A stretch of DNA of 64,000 nucleotides from Rhizobium sp. 32-5/1 (GTDB taxonomy: Bacteria; Pseudomonadota; Alphaproteobacteria; Rhizobiales; Rhizobiaceae), in contig NZ_CP120639.1 in assembly GCF_029537235.1 (NCBI RefSeq), positions 682,001 to 746,000 on the forward strand. Reading direction: 5' to 3'. The stretch's first letter is position 1; each line of letters begins with the position of its first letter. Position numbers and translations under genes: made by a program. The notes under the pieces were generated by a model that saw only the letters and a list, made by a program, of their open reading frames with translations, was not told where the DNA came from and ran no database searches. Shown here one piece after another: positions 45,119 through 56,337 of this stretch.

Positions 45119-45735
45119 ATGATCGAGGAACCACCAATCATCATCGTTATTGATGATGATCCTGCGGTTCGCGAGGCGCTTGGCAGCCTGCTGCGATCCG
45201 TCGGCTTGAAAGTGAAACTCCTTGCTTCGCTTGACGAATTCCTGGTACCAAGACGCCCGGCCGGGGCAACCTGCCTTGTGCTCGATGTTCGGCTTCCGGG
45301 GCGAAGCGGACTTGATTTCCAGCGTGAATTGTCGGCGGCGAATATTCAGCTCCCGATCATCTTCATCACCGGACATGGCGACATTCCAATGTCCGTCCAG
45401 GCGATGAAAGGGGAGCGATCGAGTTCTTGCCGAAACCGTTTCGGGATCAGGACCTACTCGACGCCATTAATGTGGGCATTGCGCGTGATCGCGCATGGCT
45501 CGAGAACGAAAAGGCACAGGCTTCGCTGCGTAGTCGTTTCGAGAGCTTGACGCCGCGAGAGCGTGAAGTGATGGCTCTGGTGGCGAGCGGGCGACTTAAC
45601 AAGCAAATCGCCTTTGAGTTGGGCGTGAGCGAGATCACTGTGAAGGTCCACCGCGGCCAGGTCATGCACAAGATGTCCGCTGCATCTCTGCCTGAACTCG
45701 CTCTCATGGCAGATAAGCTCAAATTTGCCCCCTAA
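45119..45735 (+). CDS. FixJ-family response regulator (one frameshift)
   Basis: Receiver: IIIVIDDDPAVREALGSLLR, phosphoacceptor in CLVLDVRLPGRSGLDF, IIFITGHGDIPMSV. The frame breaks at GGGG 45410-45413; one added G gives MKGGAIEFLPKPFRDQDLLD, which restores the conserved Lys and joins the C-terminal LuxR helix-turn-helix (LTPREREVMALVASGRLNKQ, EITVKVHRGQVMHKM). Total about 205 residues. FixJ/TodT/StyR-type regulators pair with PAS-rich kinases; the giant kinase at 46934 is the natural candidate partner. Confidence 0.9.
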
Positions 45736-45766
45736 AGCCGCCAACGCACTCGTAAGTCCTGGCGGG

Positions 45767-45870
45767 GCGTATAGGTCACCCCTTCCCCTTTGATAATGCA
45801 TCCTTCCCTGTGGCCAATAGCCCAGCAGGTGAACTCCTTCTATCTTTAAGGCTGTATCGTCCCGATCGTC
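45767..45870 (+). repeat. About 100-bp imperfect direct repeat, copy 1
   Basis: GCGTATAGGTCACC, then a block that is identical in both copies including GATAATGCATCCTTCCCTGT and GGCCAATAGCCCAGC, then CTGTATCGTCCCG. It lies after the FixJ-like gene and upstream of the LuxR-HTH gene. Copy 2 is at 52406-52515. Confidence 0.7.
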
Positions 45871-45953
45871 CCCCCGGAGCCTCTCATCGCGGGAGTCTCC
45901 GCAAGCGAGATGGAAAAGTCGTGATTCAGAGCGGACTTAGGCAGACTGCTGAT

Positions 45954-46165
45954 ATGGAAGATTTCTCCCTCGCACGGATGGAGCTGATCGGCCTGGCGCT
46001 GACGGCCAACGGCTACCGTGCCAAAGACATCGCTGCACGTATCGGCGTCAGCGAAGAGAGATGGAAACATTGCTCTTCTGCGCCGAGCGGAAGCTGCGTG
46101 CGAAAAACAGGCTACACGCGGTTACCATCGCTGTCAGCCGAGGCTTGATCGGAATCGAAGTATAG
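45954..46165 (+). CDS. Small LuxR-type helix-turn-helix protein (one frameshift)
   Basis: About 70 residues: MEDFSLARMELIGLALTANG, then YRAKDIAARIGVSEER (helix-turn-helix) and, after adding one base near 46058-46064, METLLFCAERKLRAKNRLHA and VTIAVSRGLIGI. This is the DNA-binding C-terminus of a LuxR-family regulator without its sensory domain; the frame is open upstream to 45810. It could be a stand-alone HTH protein or a remnant. Confidence 0.6.
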
Positions 46166-46933
46166 AGGTTTTCCTCGCAGGGCCGATTCCGGTCCGGGTG
46201 CTGCAGGCGCCTTTTGGCGTTGACGTTGAGGTCCTCCTCCCGGCCATAAACGTCGCGAATGTTCGATGGCGGCGGACTAGCTGCGGCACCCAACAAGACA
46301 ATGGCCCTCCGGCGCATCGCGCTTGGAGGGCTTCTTCTTTGTCATCTGATGCTCTATCAGGCTGTTGAAAGGCCGAGCCTCGCGCCGACCGACCGCATGC
46401 GATCTCGCCCGGAGCCGACGAGGCCTGGTTCAAAAGCCAACAACGATCCCACGTGGTCGGTCCGCGTACATGTCACGGCTGGGCAGAAAGTTCGCAATTG
46501 TCGCGATGTCATTAACCGAAGGTATCGCAGGGAGAAACCAGCTATAATTCTCGTTCGCCTCTTCAGTCGCTAGTCTCTACTCGTTGCCAAAACTATGGCA
46601 AAGTAGCGATTTACCCCTACGCTACCGACACGCTTCGGCTCCTCCTCCATCCGAAGCTCCGCAGGTCCCGTATCCGCCTGACCGTCCAGCCGCGCCTGGC
46701 GGTCTTCTGTCAGCATGATACGCCTGGGAACCGAAGGTGCCGCGGCCGCGCTGGGACGCTCGGGCGGGGTGTGGTAGAAGATCAGGAAGCGGTTGCGGCT
46801 TATCGGACGCGCGTTCGCCGCCTTTGATCGGACGGAACTCTGGAACAACGGCGGCAGGTCCACTAATACAAACGTGTAACTGCGCGGGCAAGTAAGAATA
46901 TCCTCGTTATTCAGTGTCGGTGGAGATATTAGC
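46166..46933. other. Region without recognised gene
   Basis: About 770 bases between the LuxR-HTH and kinase genes. A minus frame (46570-46863) contains KAANARPISRNRFLIFYHTP, vaguely like the end of a ParE toxin, but the match is too short to call. Must contain the kinase promoter near its right end. Confidence 0.3.
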
Positions 46934-49900
46934 TTGGAGGTTCTTTGTCAGGATGGTGATCGCGTCTTACGCCGCGAACTGCGCCGTGGCCCCGACGGCA
47001 AATGGAACCCAGCACTGGTCGTGCTTCCCGCCCAGGACCACCCCTCGCCTTCGAGCCTCGAGCGCCTCGACCATGAATTAGGCCTGAAGAATGAGCTGGA
47101 TAGCGCATGGGCGGTGCGGCCGTTGGAATTGGTGCGCGAGGGCGGTCGGACGATGCTGGTGCTTGAAGATCCGGGCGGCGAACCGCTGGCCCGGTATCTC
47201 GGAACCCCTATGGAAACGGAGCATTTCTTGCGGGTCGCGATCGGCATCGCTGCTGCCCTCGGCAAGACCCACCAGCTTGGCCTGATTCACAAGGACATCA
47301 AGCCGGCCAATATCCTCGTAAAGGACGCGAGCGACGTGCGGCTCACCGGCTTCGGCATAGCTTCGCGCCTCTCCCGCGAACGGCAGGCGCCCGAGCCACC
47401 CGAAGTGATCGCCGGAACGCTAGCCTACATGTCCCCGGAGCAGACCGGGCGCATGAACCGCTCGATCGATTCCCGCAGCGACCTTTATGCACTGGGCGTG
47501 ACCCTCTATGAAATGCTGACCGGGAACCTGCCCTTCACCGCTGCTGACCCGATGGAACTGGTCCACAGCCACATTGCACGGCAGCCGATGCCGCCGCACG
47601 AGCGGGTGGCGGGGGTGGCACCGGCGGTCTCGGCGATCGTCATGAAGTTGCTCGCCAAGACGGCCGAGGACCGATACCAGACGGCCGGCGGCGTCGAGCA
47701 CGATCTGGGCCGCTGTCTCAGCCAATGGAAGGAGGAGTGCCGCATTGATGCATTCCCGCTTGGCGAACACGACAGTCCGGACCGCCTATTGATTCCTGAG
47801 ACACTGTACGGGCGGGAGCGCGAGATTGAAACCCTGGTGGCGTCCTTCGACCGTGTGGTGTCGGGCGGCGTGCCAGAGCTGGTGCTGGTCTCCGGCTATT
47901 CCGGCATCGGCAAGTCGACAGTGGTCAATGAACTCCACAAGGTCTTGGTGCCGCCGCGCGGGCTGTTCGCGTCCGGCAAGTTCGACCAGTACAAGCGCGA
48001 TATCCCTTATGCGACGCTGGCCCAGGCCCTTCAGGGTTTGGTCAAGGGACTCCTCGCGAAGAGCGAGGCCGATCTGGCACCATGGCGCGAGGCGTTGAGC
48101 GAGACGCTCGGCCCCAACGGACAACTCATGGTAGATCTGGTCCCGGAGCTGAAGCTCATCATCGGGGACCAGCCGCCGGTCGCTGAACTCTCGCCACACG
48201 ACGGGCAACGGCGGTTTCAACTGGTGTTTCGGCGGTTCATCAGCGTCTTTGCACGGCACGACCATCCATTGGCGCTGTTCCTCGACGATCTCCAATGGCT
48301 CGACGCGGCGACGCTCGATCTGATCGAGGATCTGATGACCCGTTCGGATGTCCAGAACATCATGCTGATCGGTGCCTACCGCGACAACGAAGTCACCGCC
48401 GCCCATCCGCTCAGGCGCAGGCTCGACACGATCAGGGCCGCAGGCGGAAAGGTCGCGGAGATCAAGCTTGCCCCGCTCAGCCCAGAGCGTCTCCGGGCGT
48501 TGATCGCGGATGCGCTCCACAGCGAGCCCGAGCGCGCCACGCCGCTGGCACAACTGGTGCACGGCAAGACGGGCGGCAATCCCTTCTTCGCCATTCAGTT
48601 CATCTCTTCGCTCGCCGAAGAAGGATTGCTCACCTTCGATCATCACGCGGCATGCTGGTCGTGGGATCTAGGTCGCATTCACGCAAAGGGATACACCGAC
48701 AACGTCGTTGACCTGATGGTCGGCAAGCTCAGAAGCCTGCCGCCCGAAACCAGACAGGTGCTGCAGCAGTTCGCCGGTCTCGGAAACATCGCGGATTACA
48801 CCCTGCTTTCACTGGTTCTCGATATCCCTGAAAGCCGGATCGATGGAGCCCTTTGGCCTGCCGTCTCTCATGGACTGCTCGAGCGTCCGGTCGGCGCGTA
48901 CCGGTTCGTCCACGACCGAGTTCAGGAAGCCGCCTATTCATTGATTCCGGAGGAGAAGCGCGGCGAGTTGCACCTTCGCATAGGGAGACTGCTCGCGGCG
49001 AACACGGCGCCGGAGTTGCTTGACGAGCATGTCTTCGACATTGTCAGCCAGCTCAATCGCGGCGCCGCATTGATCACCTCGGCGGAGGAGCGCGAGCGGC
49101 TGGCCGAGTTGAACCTGATGGCGGGCAAGCGCGCCAAGGCCTCGACGGCATACGCCTCGGCGCTCAACTATTTTGTTGCCGGCACGACAATGCTGGCGGA
49201 AGGCGCCTGGCAGCGCCAGCACCAACTGGCCTTCGCGCTTGAGCTGAACCGGGCCGAATGCGAGTTCCTTGTCGGCGCCCTGGGGAAGCGGAGGCGCGCC
49301 TGGCCAAACTGGCAAGCCACGCCGTCAGCCTGCCCGACCTGGCAACCGTGACCCGGCTGCGGGTGGACCTTTTCATGACCCTCGGCCGAAGCGCCCGCGC
49401 CGTCAGAGTCGGCCTAGACTACCTGCGCCGCGTCGACGTCACCTGGTCGGAGCATCCGACGAAGGACGATGTCCGGCAGGAATATGCGCGGATGTGGCGG
49501 CAGATCGGCGACCGCCCGATCAACGCACTGCTCGAACTGCCTCGGATGGTCGATCCGGTCGCGCGCGCGACGATGGCCGTCCTAACCTCGTTGGTGTCGC
49601 CGGCCTTGTTTACCGACGAGAACCTGCGCTGCCTCGTGATCGGTCGCATGGGGAATCTCAGCCTGGCGCACGGAAACGACGACGCATCGTGCTACGCCTA
49701 TACCGCGGTTGGCAACGTGCTGGGGCTGTTTTTCGGCGACTACCAGGCAGGGTTCCGCTTCGGCGAGCTGGGCCTCGACATGGTGGAACAGAGTGGCGTG
49801 GACCGCCTCAAGGCCCGCGTCTACCTTGCGTTCGGGAACCTCGCCAAACCGTCCACGCGGCACTTCCCACCGGGGCGCCCAATCGCACGACACGCCTTCG

Positions 49901-52388
49901 ACATGGCCCTGGGGGCCGGTGATCTAACCTACGCAGCGTTTAGCTGCAACAACATCCTCACCCAACTTCTCGCCGGTGGCAGCTCGCTCGCCGAAGTGCA
50001 GCGCGAGGCCGAGGCTGGGCTCGACTTCGCGCGTCAGGCGAAGTTCGATCTCGTCGTCGACCTGATCACCGCACAGTTCAGGCTTGTCCGGGCCCTCAGA
50101 GGCCAGACAGCGATCTTCGGCTCGTTCGACGATGCCGGGTTCGATGAGGTCCGGTTCGAGCAGCATCTGGAGGAGGACCCGCGCCTGTCGGTCGCAGCCT
50201 GCTTGTACTGGATCCGTAAGCTGCAGGCATGTGTCTTCGCCGGCCACCACGCAGCAGCCGTTGCGGTGGCGGCGAAAGCAGAACGCCTGCTTTGGATGTC
50301 GCCTGCTATTTTCGAGCGGGCGGAATACCATCTCTATGCAGCGCTGGCGCGGGCCGCGTTATGCGACTCCGCCCCCGCTACGGAGCATGCTCGCCACCAC
50401 GAAGCGCTGGCCGCCCACCACCGTCAGCTCACGGAGTGGGCCGAGCACTGCCCGGAAAATTTCGCGAGCCGCGCCGCGCTACTCGGAGGGAGGTTGCACG
50501 CCTTGAAGGCCGCGAAATCGAGGCCCAGCGTCTCTACGAGCAGGCCATCCGGTCCGCCCGCGACAACGGCTTGATCCACAACGAGGCGCTCGCGTCCGAA
50601 TTGGCAGCGCGGTTCTACGCCGCGCGTGGCTTGGAGACCAATTCCCACGCTCATATGCGCAACGCTCGAAATTGCTATCTGCGCTGGGGTGCTGACGGGA
50701 AGGCTCGACAACTCGATGAACTCTATCCCTATCTGCGAGCCGAAGAGTACGCTCCAGCTCTAAAGAGCACGATCGGAGCACCTGTCGAGCAACTCGACCT
50801 CGCAACCGTGATAAGGATTTCCGAAGCCGTGTCGGGCGAGATCGTACTCGAAAAACTAATCGACACGCTGATGCGCACTGCGCTCGAGCATGCCGGCGCG
50901 GGGCGGGGTGTGCTGCTCGTTCCAAGCAAAGGGGAACTCAGGTTGGAGGCGGTGGCCGAGACCACCGCCAGGGATTTCACCATGCGTCTGCGCCCTCCTG
51001 CAGGAAGCGTCCCTGTGCCCGAGGCGATCGTCAATTTCGTCGCGCGGACAAGTGAAGTCGTTATCCTGGACGACGCCTGTACCGAGAATATCTGGTTCGA
51101 CGAGTATATACGCGACTTCAGGCCCCGGTCGGTGCTCGGTCTGCCACTCGTCAAGCAGGGCAGGCTGATCGCGCTGCTTTATCTTGAGAACAATCTGGCG
51201 CCGCGCGTCTTCACCCCGGCCCGGATCGCGGTGCTGAAGCTGCTCGCCTCGCAAGCCGCCACTGCGCTGGAGAACACCCGGCTCTACGAAGATCTCGCCG
51301 GACGCGAAGCCAGAATTCGGCGCCTCGTCGATGCCAACATTATCGGGATCTTTATCTTTAGCGTCGACGGCCAGATTCTGGACGCCAACGACGCATTCCT
51401 CCGCATGATCGGCTACGATCGCCAGGAGCTCGTCTCGGGCCGCATCCGCTGGACCGATCTGACTCCAGCGGAATGGCTTGACGGGGACACGAGACAAAGG
51501 GTCCCTGAGCTGAAGGAGACCGGCATCCTGCGGCCCTTCGAGAAGGAATATATTCGCAAGGACGGCAGCCGCGTGCCCGTGCTGATCGGCGGAGCGAGTT
51601 TCGAGGGGAACGAGGATGAAGGTGTAACCTTCGTGCTGGATATGACCGAGCGCAAGCGGGCGGAGGAGGCGCTGCAAAAGGCGCAGGCCGAGCTGGCGCA
51701 TATCACGCGCGTGACGACGATCGGGGCCTTGACCTCGTCAGTCGCCCACGAAGTCAACCAGCCTCTAGCAGCCATTGTCACCAACGCCGATGCGGCTCTG
51801 CGCTGGCTCGCCGGTTGGCCGCCCGACCTTGACGAGGCACGCGAGGCGCTGAGGCGCATCGTCCGGGATGGACACCGAGCCGGCGAGGTGATCGGGAAGG
51901 TGCGTGCGCTTCTCAAGAAGAAGCCCGCTGTCGCCGGGCGAGTGGATCTGAATGGGTTGGTCGAAGATTCGGTCGCTCTTCTTCAAGGTGAATTGCGCCG
52001 CCATCCGGTCATCCTAAAGACCGAGCTGGTAGATGATCTGCCATTGGCGATTGGCGACAATGTGCAGTTGCAACAGGTGATCCTCAACCTGATGATGAAT
52101 GGCATCGATGCCATGGCAGCTGTGACGGACCGACCGCGCGAACTGACGGTTTTGTCCAGGCTTGAGGGATCCGAGGCGCTAATCGCCGTCATGGACGTCG
52201 GCATCGGCCTGGACTTGCAGGTCGCAGAGAAGGCGTTCGAACCATTTTACACCACGAAAGCCGAGGGTCTCGGAATGGGCCTGGCCATCTGCCGGTCGAT
52301 TATCGAGTCACACAGCGGCCGGCTTTGGGCCGGCATAAATGAGCCGCATGGAGCTGTATTTCAATTCACAGTGCCTCTGGCATCTTAA
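46934..52388 (+). CDS. Giant Ser/Thr kinase - AAA ATPase - GAF - PAS - histidine kinase (two frameshifts)
   Basis: Three overlapping frames make one protein of about 1,818 residues. TTG 46934 is the likely start. Order: Ser/Thr kinase domain (catalytic loop HKDIKPANILV, activation segment YMSPEQTGRMN), an AAA/STAND-like ATPase (Walker A VSGYSGIGKST, Walker B LALFLDDLQWLD), helical repeats, GAF (VLLVPSKGELRLEAVAETTA, VLGLPLVKQGRLIALLYLEN), PAS (ANIIGIFIFSVDGQILDAND), HisKA (SVAHEVNQPLAAIVTNADAA) and HATPase (LNLMMNGIDAM, GLGMGLAICRSIIESHSG). Breaks at GGGG 49282-49285 and GGG 50488-50490 are each repaired by one added G (GALGEAEARLAKL; GGEVARLEGREIEAQ). The family combines eukaryote-type kinase and two-component output; likely partner of the FixJ-like regulator. 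Confidence 0.9.
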
Positions 52389-52405
52389 CTTTAACGCTGT
52401 GCAGC

Positions 52406-52515
52406 GCGTATAGGCCACCCTTTCCCATCTGATAATGCATCCTTCCCTGTGGCCAATAGCCCAGCGGCTGAACCCCTTATATCCTTGGGCTTCCTTCTCT
52501 CTAGGTCGTATCGCT
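52406..52515 (+). repeat. About 100-bp imperfect direct repeat, copy 2
   Basis: Repeats 45767-45870 after the giant kinase and upstream of the small gene at 52579; the block from GATAATGCATCC to AATAGCCCAGC is identical. In both places it lies about 70-90 bases before a start codon, consistent with a shared promoter or operator region. Confidence 0.7.
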
Positions 52516-52578
52516 CCGTTCGGCCTACCTGAGTTTTGCACCCGGGAGGTGCCTGCATGCGATAGGGTAGGGTTGAAC

Positions 52579-52815
52579 ATGTCAGGTTCGAACGCTGTGG
52601 GAGGAACTGAAAAACCGCCGCTAGAAGAGTTTAAGCGTCGTTTCGTAGAACATGTCGCCATTCACACCCGTCAGGAGGTCGTGTACGGCATGCCTGTTCT
52701 CTTGTACGCAGAACGGATCGCTCGTGAATATTGGAAAACCGCCCAACATGGTCACACACCGGAAGCGTATGCGCAAGAAGACATAGACTTCTGGCCAATC
52801 GAGGTTTCCTCCTGA
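52579..52815 (+). CDS. Small hypothetical protein
   Basis: 78 residues from ATG 52579: EEFKRRFVEHVAIHTRQEVV, YGMPVLLYAERIAREYWKTA, then EDIDFWPIEVSS. Helical, soluble, resembles small rhizobial proteins of the DUF2934 type (AERIAREYW), not verified. Possibly co-regulated with the LuxR-HTH gene by the shared upstream repeat. Confidence 0.6.
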   Translation: MSGSNAVGGTEKPPLEEFKRRFVEHVAIHTRQEVVYGMPVLLYAERIAREYWKTAQHGHTPEAYAQEDIDFWPIEVSS

Positions 52816-53179
52816 TGTGGATCTGCTCTGCCCTAAAAGTAGTTCATTTTACAATATGGCTTTTGATTTCATATGCAGCGTAAGGCAGGGGCATGATCTT
52901 TCAACCAAACCGCGCGCGGAGTGGAGATCCAGCTGGCTTCCGCGAGAGCCATGACCGATTGCCAGCGCTGAGAAAGAACGAGTTGCGGAGTATCGCTTTG
53001 CAGCGAATTGTGACTGGCGCGCCCTGAAGAGATTGGAGCCGGCTGCGCAAACGCTTCGGGCCAATGCATCGCTAGTCATGCAGCTAGGAGCGAGCCAAAA
53101 TCGTCGTCTGTAAATGTCTGCTCCAAGCCGAGCAAGCAGATCATTCCAGTTTTCTGAACGATTATTCCCGCCGAATAGC
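52816..53179. other. Region without recognised gene
   Basis: About 360 bases between the small gene and the chemoreceptor fragment; no frame has a recognised family. Confidence 0.3.
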
Positions 53180-53509
53180 ATGGAATCTATCGCGACATCC
53201 GCAAAAGAGCAGTCAATTGGTTTGGGCGAGGTCAATATCGCGGTCCATCAGATGGACCAGACCACACAGCAGAACGCGGCTATGGTAGGGCAGTCGACTG
53301 CGGCATCCGCTTCGCTGGCCCTGGAGGCTCAAAAGCTTCGCGAGCTTTTCAGCCAGTTTAGGCTTGACGGGCCGATACTCGAGCAAACGGCGGCGCTACG
53401 TGCGGTGATTAAGGCCATGGCTGGACAATCGGGGCATCCACTCGCGCAAGCAGGGGCGCTCGCCGCTAATCTGGACGTGTGTCAAAGTCCGCCTGCTTCG
53501 TCAACTTAA
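53180..53509 (+). pseudogene. Methyl-accepting chemotaxis protein C-terminal fragment
   Basis: From MESIATSAKEQSIGLGEVNI the frame encodes the end of a chemoreceptor signalling domain: AVHQMDQTTQQNAAMVGQST then LALEAQKLRELFSQFRLDG. The sensory, membrane and most of the signalling parts are missing. Followed by a strong stem-loop whose loop contains the stop codon. Confidence 0.8.
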
Positions 53510-53520
53510 CGAAGCAGGCG
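53490..53520 (+). terminator. Stem-loop at the end of the chemoreceptor fragment
   Basis: CGCCTGCTTCGT and ACGAAGCAGGCG form a perfect 12-bp stem with a 7-base loop containing the TAA. Typical place for a terminator, although no clear U-tract follows. Confidence 0.65.
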
Positions 53521-54532
53521 GTGTCGTTTGGCATTAACTCCCAAACGACATTTGCGTTGGCGCCCACATGATATGGGGTCGGAACAAGGCAGTGCGAAAT
53601 CGTACGCTTAGCTCGACCGGAGCAAGGAATTGCGCCTAGGCATTTTCAGCAAGCGCTGAAACCTTAGTCGTGGCGTCACCCGACACCAACGTCCTACTAC
53701 TCGGGCCGGTCGGTTAAGGCGCAGCCTGGCTGCGCTGCCTGTCTTAATCGATAGCGCCGCGGGGGACGGACAGTCGGATCAAGAGTCCGTTCGGCATCCA
53801 CTCACTCGAGATATCGACCCCGAGGCTCTTGCTAGTGCCCTTCACTTGGTATGGCCCGGTTGCTGCTGGGATATTCTCGCACGATCGACAGTCCTACAGC
53901 ATTGAGAAGAACGAGAAAGCCCCGGCGCAATTCGCTCAATTCGGCAGCGGCAGCGATTGGTGCATCGATCACCTCGTCAAACGCTCCTTTAAGGTCAGAT
54001 GCCGTTCTACGTTCTTGCGCGTTGAAATTCGAACTTGCCATAACGATCACGACTAAGCCAAACATCCGCCGGACACTTCTGGCCTCTGTTGCGGCCCGTA
54101 GCCATTGAATTCTACATACAAGCATAACACCCCCAACCTTGTGCACTGCCACAACGCGCGAACACCCTTATGGTTCTAGGGGCGTCGAAACATGGTTAAC
54201 CCGAAGTTAACACCGCGCCTCCTCCCTCCGTGGCCCGGATCTGCGTCCGCTCTAACGCATTCGCAAAAAGAAATTAGCTCGCCTTGAGTGGAATCGGACC
54301 GGCGACCCAGTTTTCTTAGTCGAATCCTTGGCTGACCGAAACATTGGGAAATCGGCGCTTTGGATGAATCCGTGCATGCATGTTGAGAGAAGCAGTGCAT
54401 CGAAGCGTCAGCATTTATGTCTGGTTGTCGCATATATGTAGTGTGGACCGATCCCTGCAAGCGAGCCCTAATCTCGTCAAGCGCCACTCCGAACGCTTAG
54501 CGATTTGGTGGCGACAACATTTAGTTTTAGCG
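53521..54532. other. Region without recognised gene (weak minus ORF 53832-54152)
   Basis: About 1 kb. The minus frame 53832-54152 encodes DLKGAFDEVIDAPIAAAAEL and LRRGFLVLLNAVGLSIVREY; a following minus frame reads GVDISSEWMPNGLLIRLSVP (about 53760-53830). They may be halves of one small damaged gene of unknown type. A tRNA T-arm-like repeat is at 54280-54309. Confidence 0.35.
54280..54309 (-). repeat. tRNA T-arm-like repeat, copy 4
   Basis: CGCCTTGAGTGGAATCGGAC followed by CGGCGACCC; same core as the copies at 16103, 26037 and 32600. Confidence 0.4.
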
Positions 54533-55282
54533 CTACTTGACGGCCGAGTTTCCACCGTCGGCAAACAAAGCAGATCCAGAAACGAAACTAGACATAGAGC
54601 TGGCAAGGAACAGGGCGGCTTGGGCAATCTCTTCCGGTTGCGCTATTCGTTTCATGGCATGCAGACCTGCAGCCCATTCCTTCTGCGCTTGGTCGCCAGC
54701 CATCGCGGTATCAGAGCCGCCGGGCATGAGTGCATTTGCCCTGATGCCGCTGCTGGCATAGTCGGCGGTGATCCCCTTTACGAGTCCCATCAATCCGGCC
54801 TTGGACGCTGCGTAAACCCCCATGCCCGGAAGACCGACGCTGGTGCCGACGAAACTAGATGTGAATATGATTGAGCCACCGCCTCTTTCCAGGAGAGCGG
54901 GGATTTGGCTGCGGCTTGCCACGAAGGCTGAGGTCAGATTGGTCTCTAGTGTCTCTTGCCATTCTGAGAAAGTGACCTCTGCGAGTGGCTTTATCGGGCC
55001 GACCGTTGCTGCATTGTTGAAAGCAATATCCAACCCACCGAAAACACGCACGGCGTCGGCAACCAGTTCATCGTGCGTGTCAGGTTGGCCCACATCACCC
55101 ACCACCAGGTGAACGCTCCCGCGCTGACCCCGGATAGCCTCAGCGACTTTTTCTAAGCCCGATCTGCCACGAGCATTCAAGACCACGGCAGCACCTTCGG
55201 CGGCAAACAGCATCGCTGTGGCGCGGCCGATCCCTGATGATGCTCCGGTTATAATAGCGACTTTGTCTTGCAGCAATCCCAT
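54533..55282 (-). CDS. Short-chain dehydrogenase/reductase
   Basis: A 249-residue classical SDR. Cofactor motif VAIITGASSGIGRAT, NNAATVGPI, catalytic Ser in IIFTSSFVGTSVG, YAASKAGLMGLVKG (Tyr and Lys) and PGGSDTAM. Ends SFVSGSALFADGGNS, as in FabG-like oxidoreductases. Arg at NARGRSG suggests NADP preference. Substrate unknown. Stand-alone gene, full length, GGAG near the start at 55282. Confidence 0.92.
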   Translation of the reverse strand: MGLLQDKVAIITGASSGIGRATAMLFAAEGAAVVLNARGRSGLEKVAEAIRGQRGSVHLVVGDVGQPDTHDELVADAVRVFGGLDIAFNNAATVGPIKPLAEVTFSEWQETLETNLTSAFVASRSQIPALLERGGGSIIFTSSFVGTSVGLPGMGVYAASKAGLMGLVKGITADYASSGIRANALMPGGSDTAMAGDQAQKEWAAGLHAMKRIAQPEEIAQAALFLASSMSSFVSGSALFADGGNSAVK

Positions 55283-55434
55283 GATCCACTCCTTGTTGGG
55301 AGCTCAGCCATAGACGATGGGCTAAGCCCCTTGCCACCCGATTCCTGCTCTACAGCCACGCTCCGCACCTCCATGCCATAAGCGCATGCGACTGGCAGTG
55401 AAACTCTCGATCACGGTCTCTTGACACCGCCTAT

Positions 55435-55751
55435 ATGAAATATGCCCAAACGCAGTCCCGACGATCGACGCCGAAACTAAGAGAGGAGTGTTCCAAGGTG
55501 ACCTTTCCAAATGATGCCCGAGTTGCTGAAGGCATTGCCTTTGCTCTCGCGATCACATTCACGGCCATGATCGTAGGGTTCTGCCTGGCGCTGATCGCAG
55601 CGACATTCAGGGTGGGCAGGATGCCGGTAATCAGTCAACTGGCTGACCTTTCTGTATCCTATGCCCGGAACGTACCTGTCTCCTCCAGCTGTTCGTTGCA
55701 TTCTATGGCCTTCCATTGGTGCTCGCCTTGTTGGACGTCGAAGATTCGTAA
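55435..55751 (+). pseudogene. Amino-acid ABC transporter permease, N-terminal fragment
   Basis: Contains RVAEGIAFALAITFTAMIVG, FCLALIAATFRVGRMPVISQ and SVSYARNVPV, then after adding one base near 55674-55682 LLQLFVAFYGLPLVLALLD before a TAA at 55749. This is the first half of a HisM/GlnP-type permease lacking the EAA loop and later helices. Truncated, so non-functional. Confidence 0.65.
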
Positions 55752-56337
55752 CGCGTTCCGTGTGAGAACGCCTGTCAGGCCGTCACTGCTAGATTGGACG
55801 GAAGGGCTTCACAGGCCTTAAGCTTGTGCAACGCCTCTGCGGTCGCCGCTTCCGCCCGTCAAATTTTCTCCGACTGAGTGAAATGCGCCGTAGACGCCGG
55901 AAGAGATTTCGCCAGTGGGCAAGAAATAGTCATGAGCACACCGGCGCCTGCCACAATGAAAAAGCCAGCGAAACCAATATGGAAGGCAACCCGGCCAAAT
56001 CGATTTCTTAAAAACACTAGGTATCGTGTCACCGTAACGAGTACGGTTTTCTATGAGCTTCTCGAACCTAAAAAGACTGAAACACACCGATAAACTTGAT
56101 TTATGGGTCCCAATCATCGAATTTTGCCTCAAAGGCTCGATTGCGATCCCTGGATATCAAGATGGTGGCTCACGGGTTTTAGCATCGCCGCGCATCAACG
56201 CTGACCTCATGGCCCCAGAGAAAACTCGCCTTTCTTTATATCGCCCAGTGGCAGCGGCCCAAGGTGTCATTCATGAAACTTGTTTGTAATGAATATTTCA
56301 ATTACTGTATGGCCATACTCAGTAAGAGGGAATTCCC
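55752..56337. other. Region without recognised gene
   Basis: About 590 bases; short frames only. The promoter for the AbrB/PIN pair must lie near 56290-56330, where an AT-rich stretch (TTTCAATTACTGTATGGCCAT) precedes AGAGGGAA. Confidence 0.3.

Noticed and set aside
46570..46863. ParE-type toxin on the minus strand
   Set aside because: Only about 20 residues (around SRNRFLIFYH) resemble the ParE end; no partner antitoxin and wrong overall composition.
47786..48646. Minus ORF of 286 codons inside the giant kinase
   Set aside because: Antisense to the kinase's ATPase domain with intact Walker motifs; no family features.
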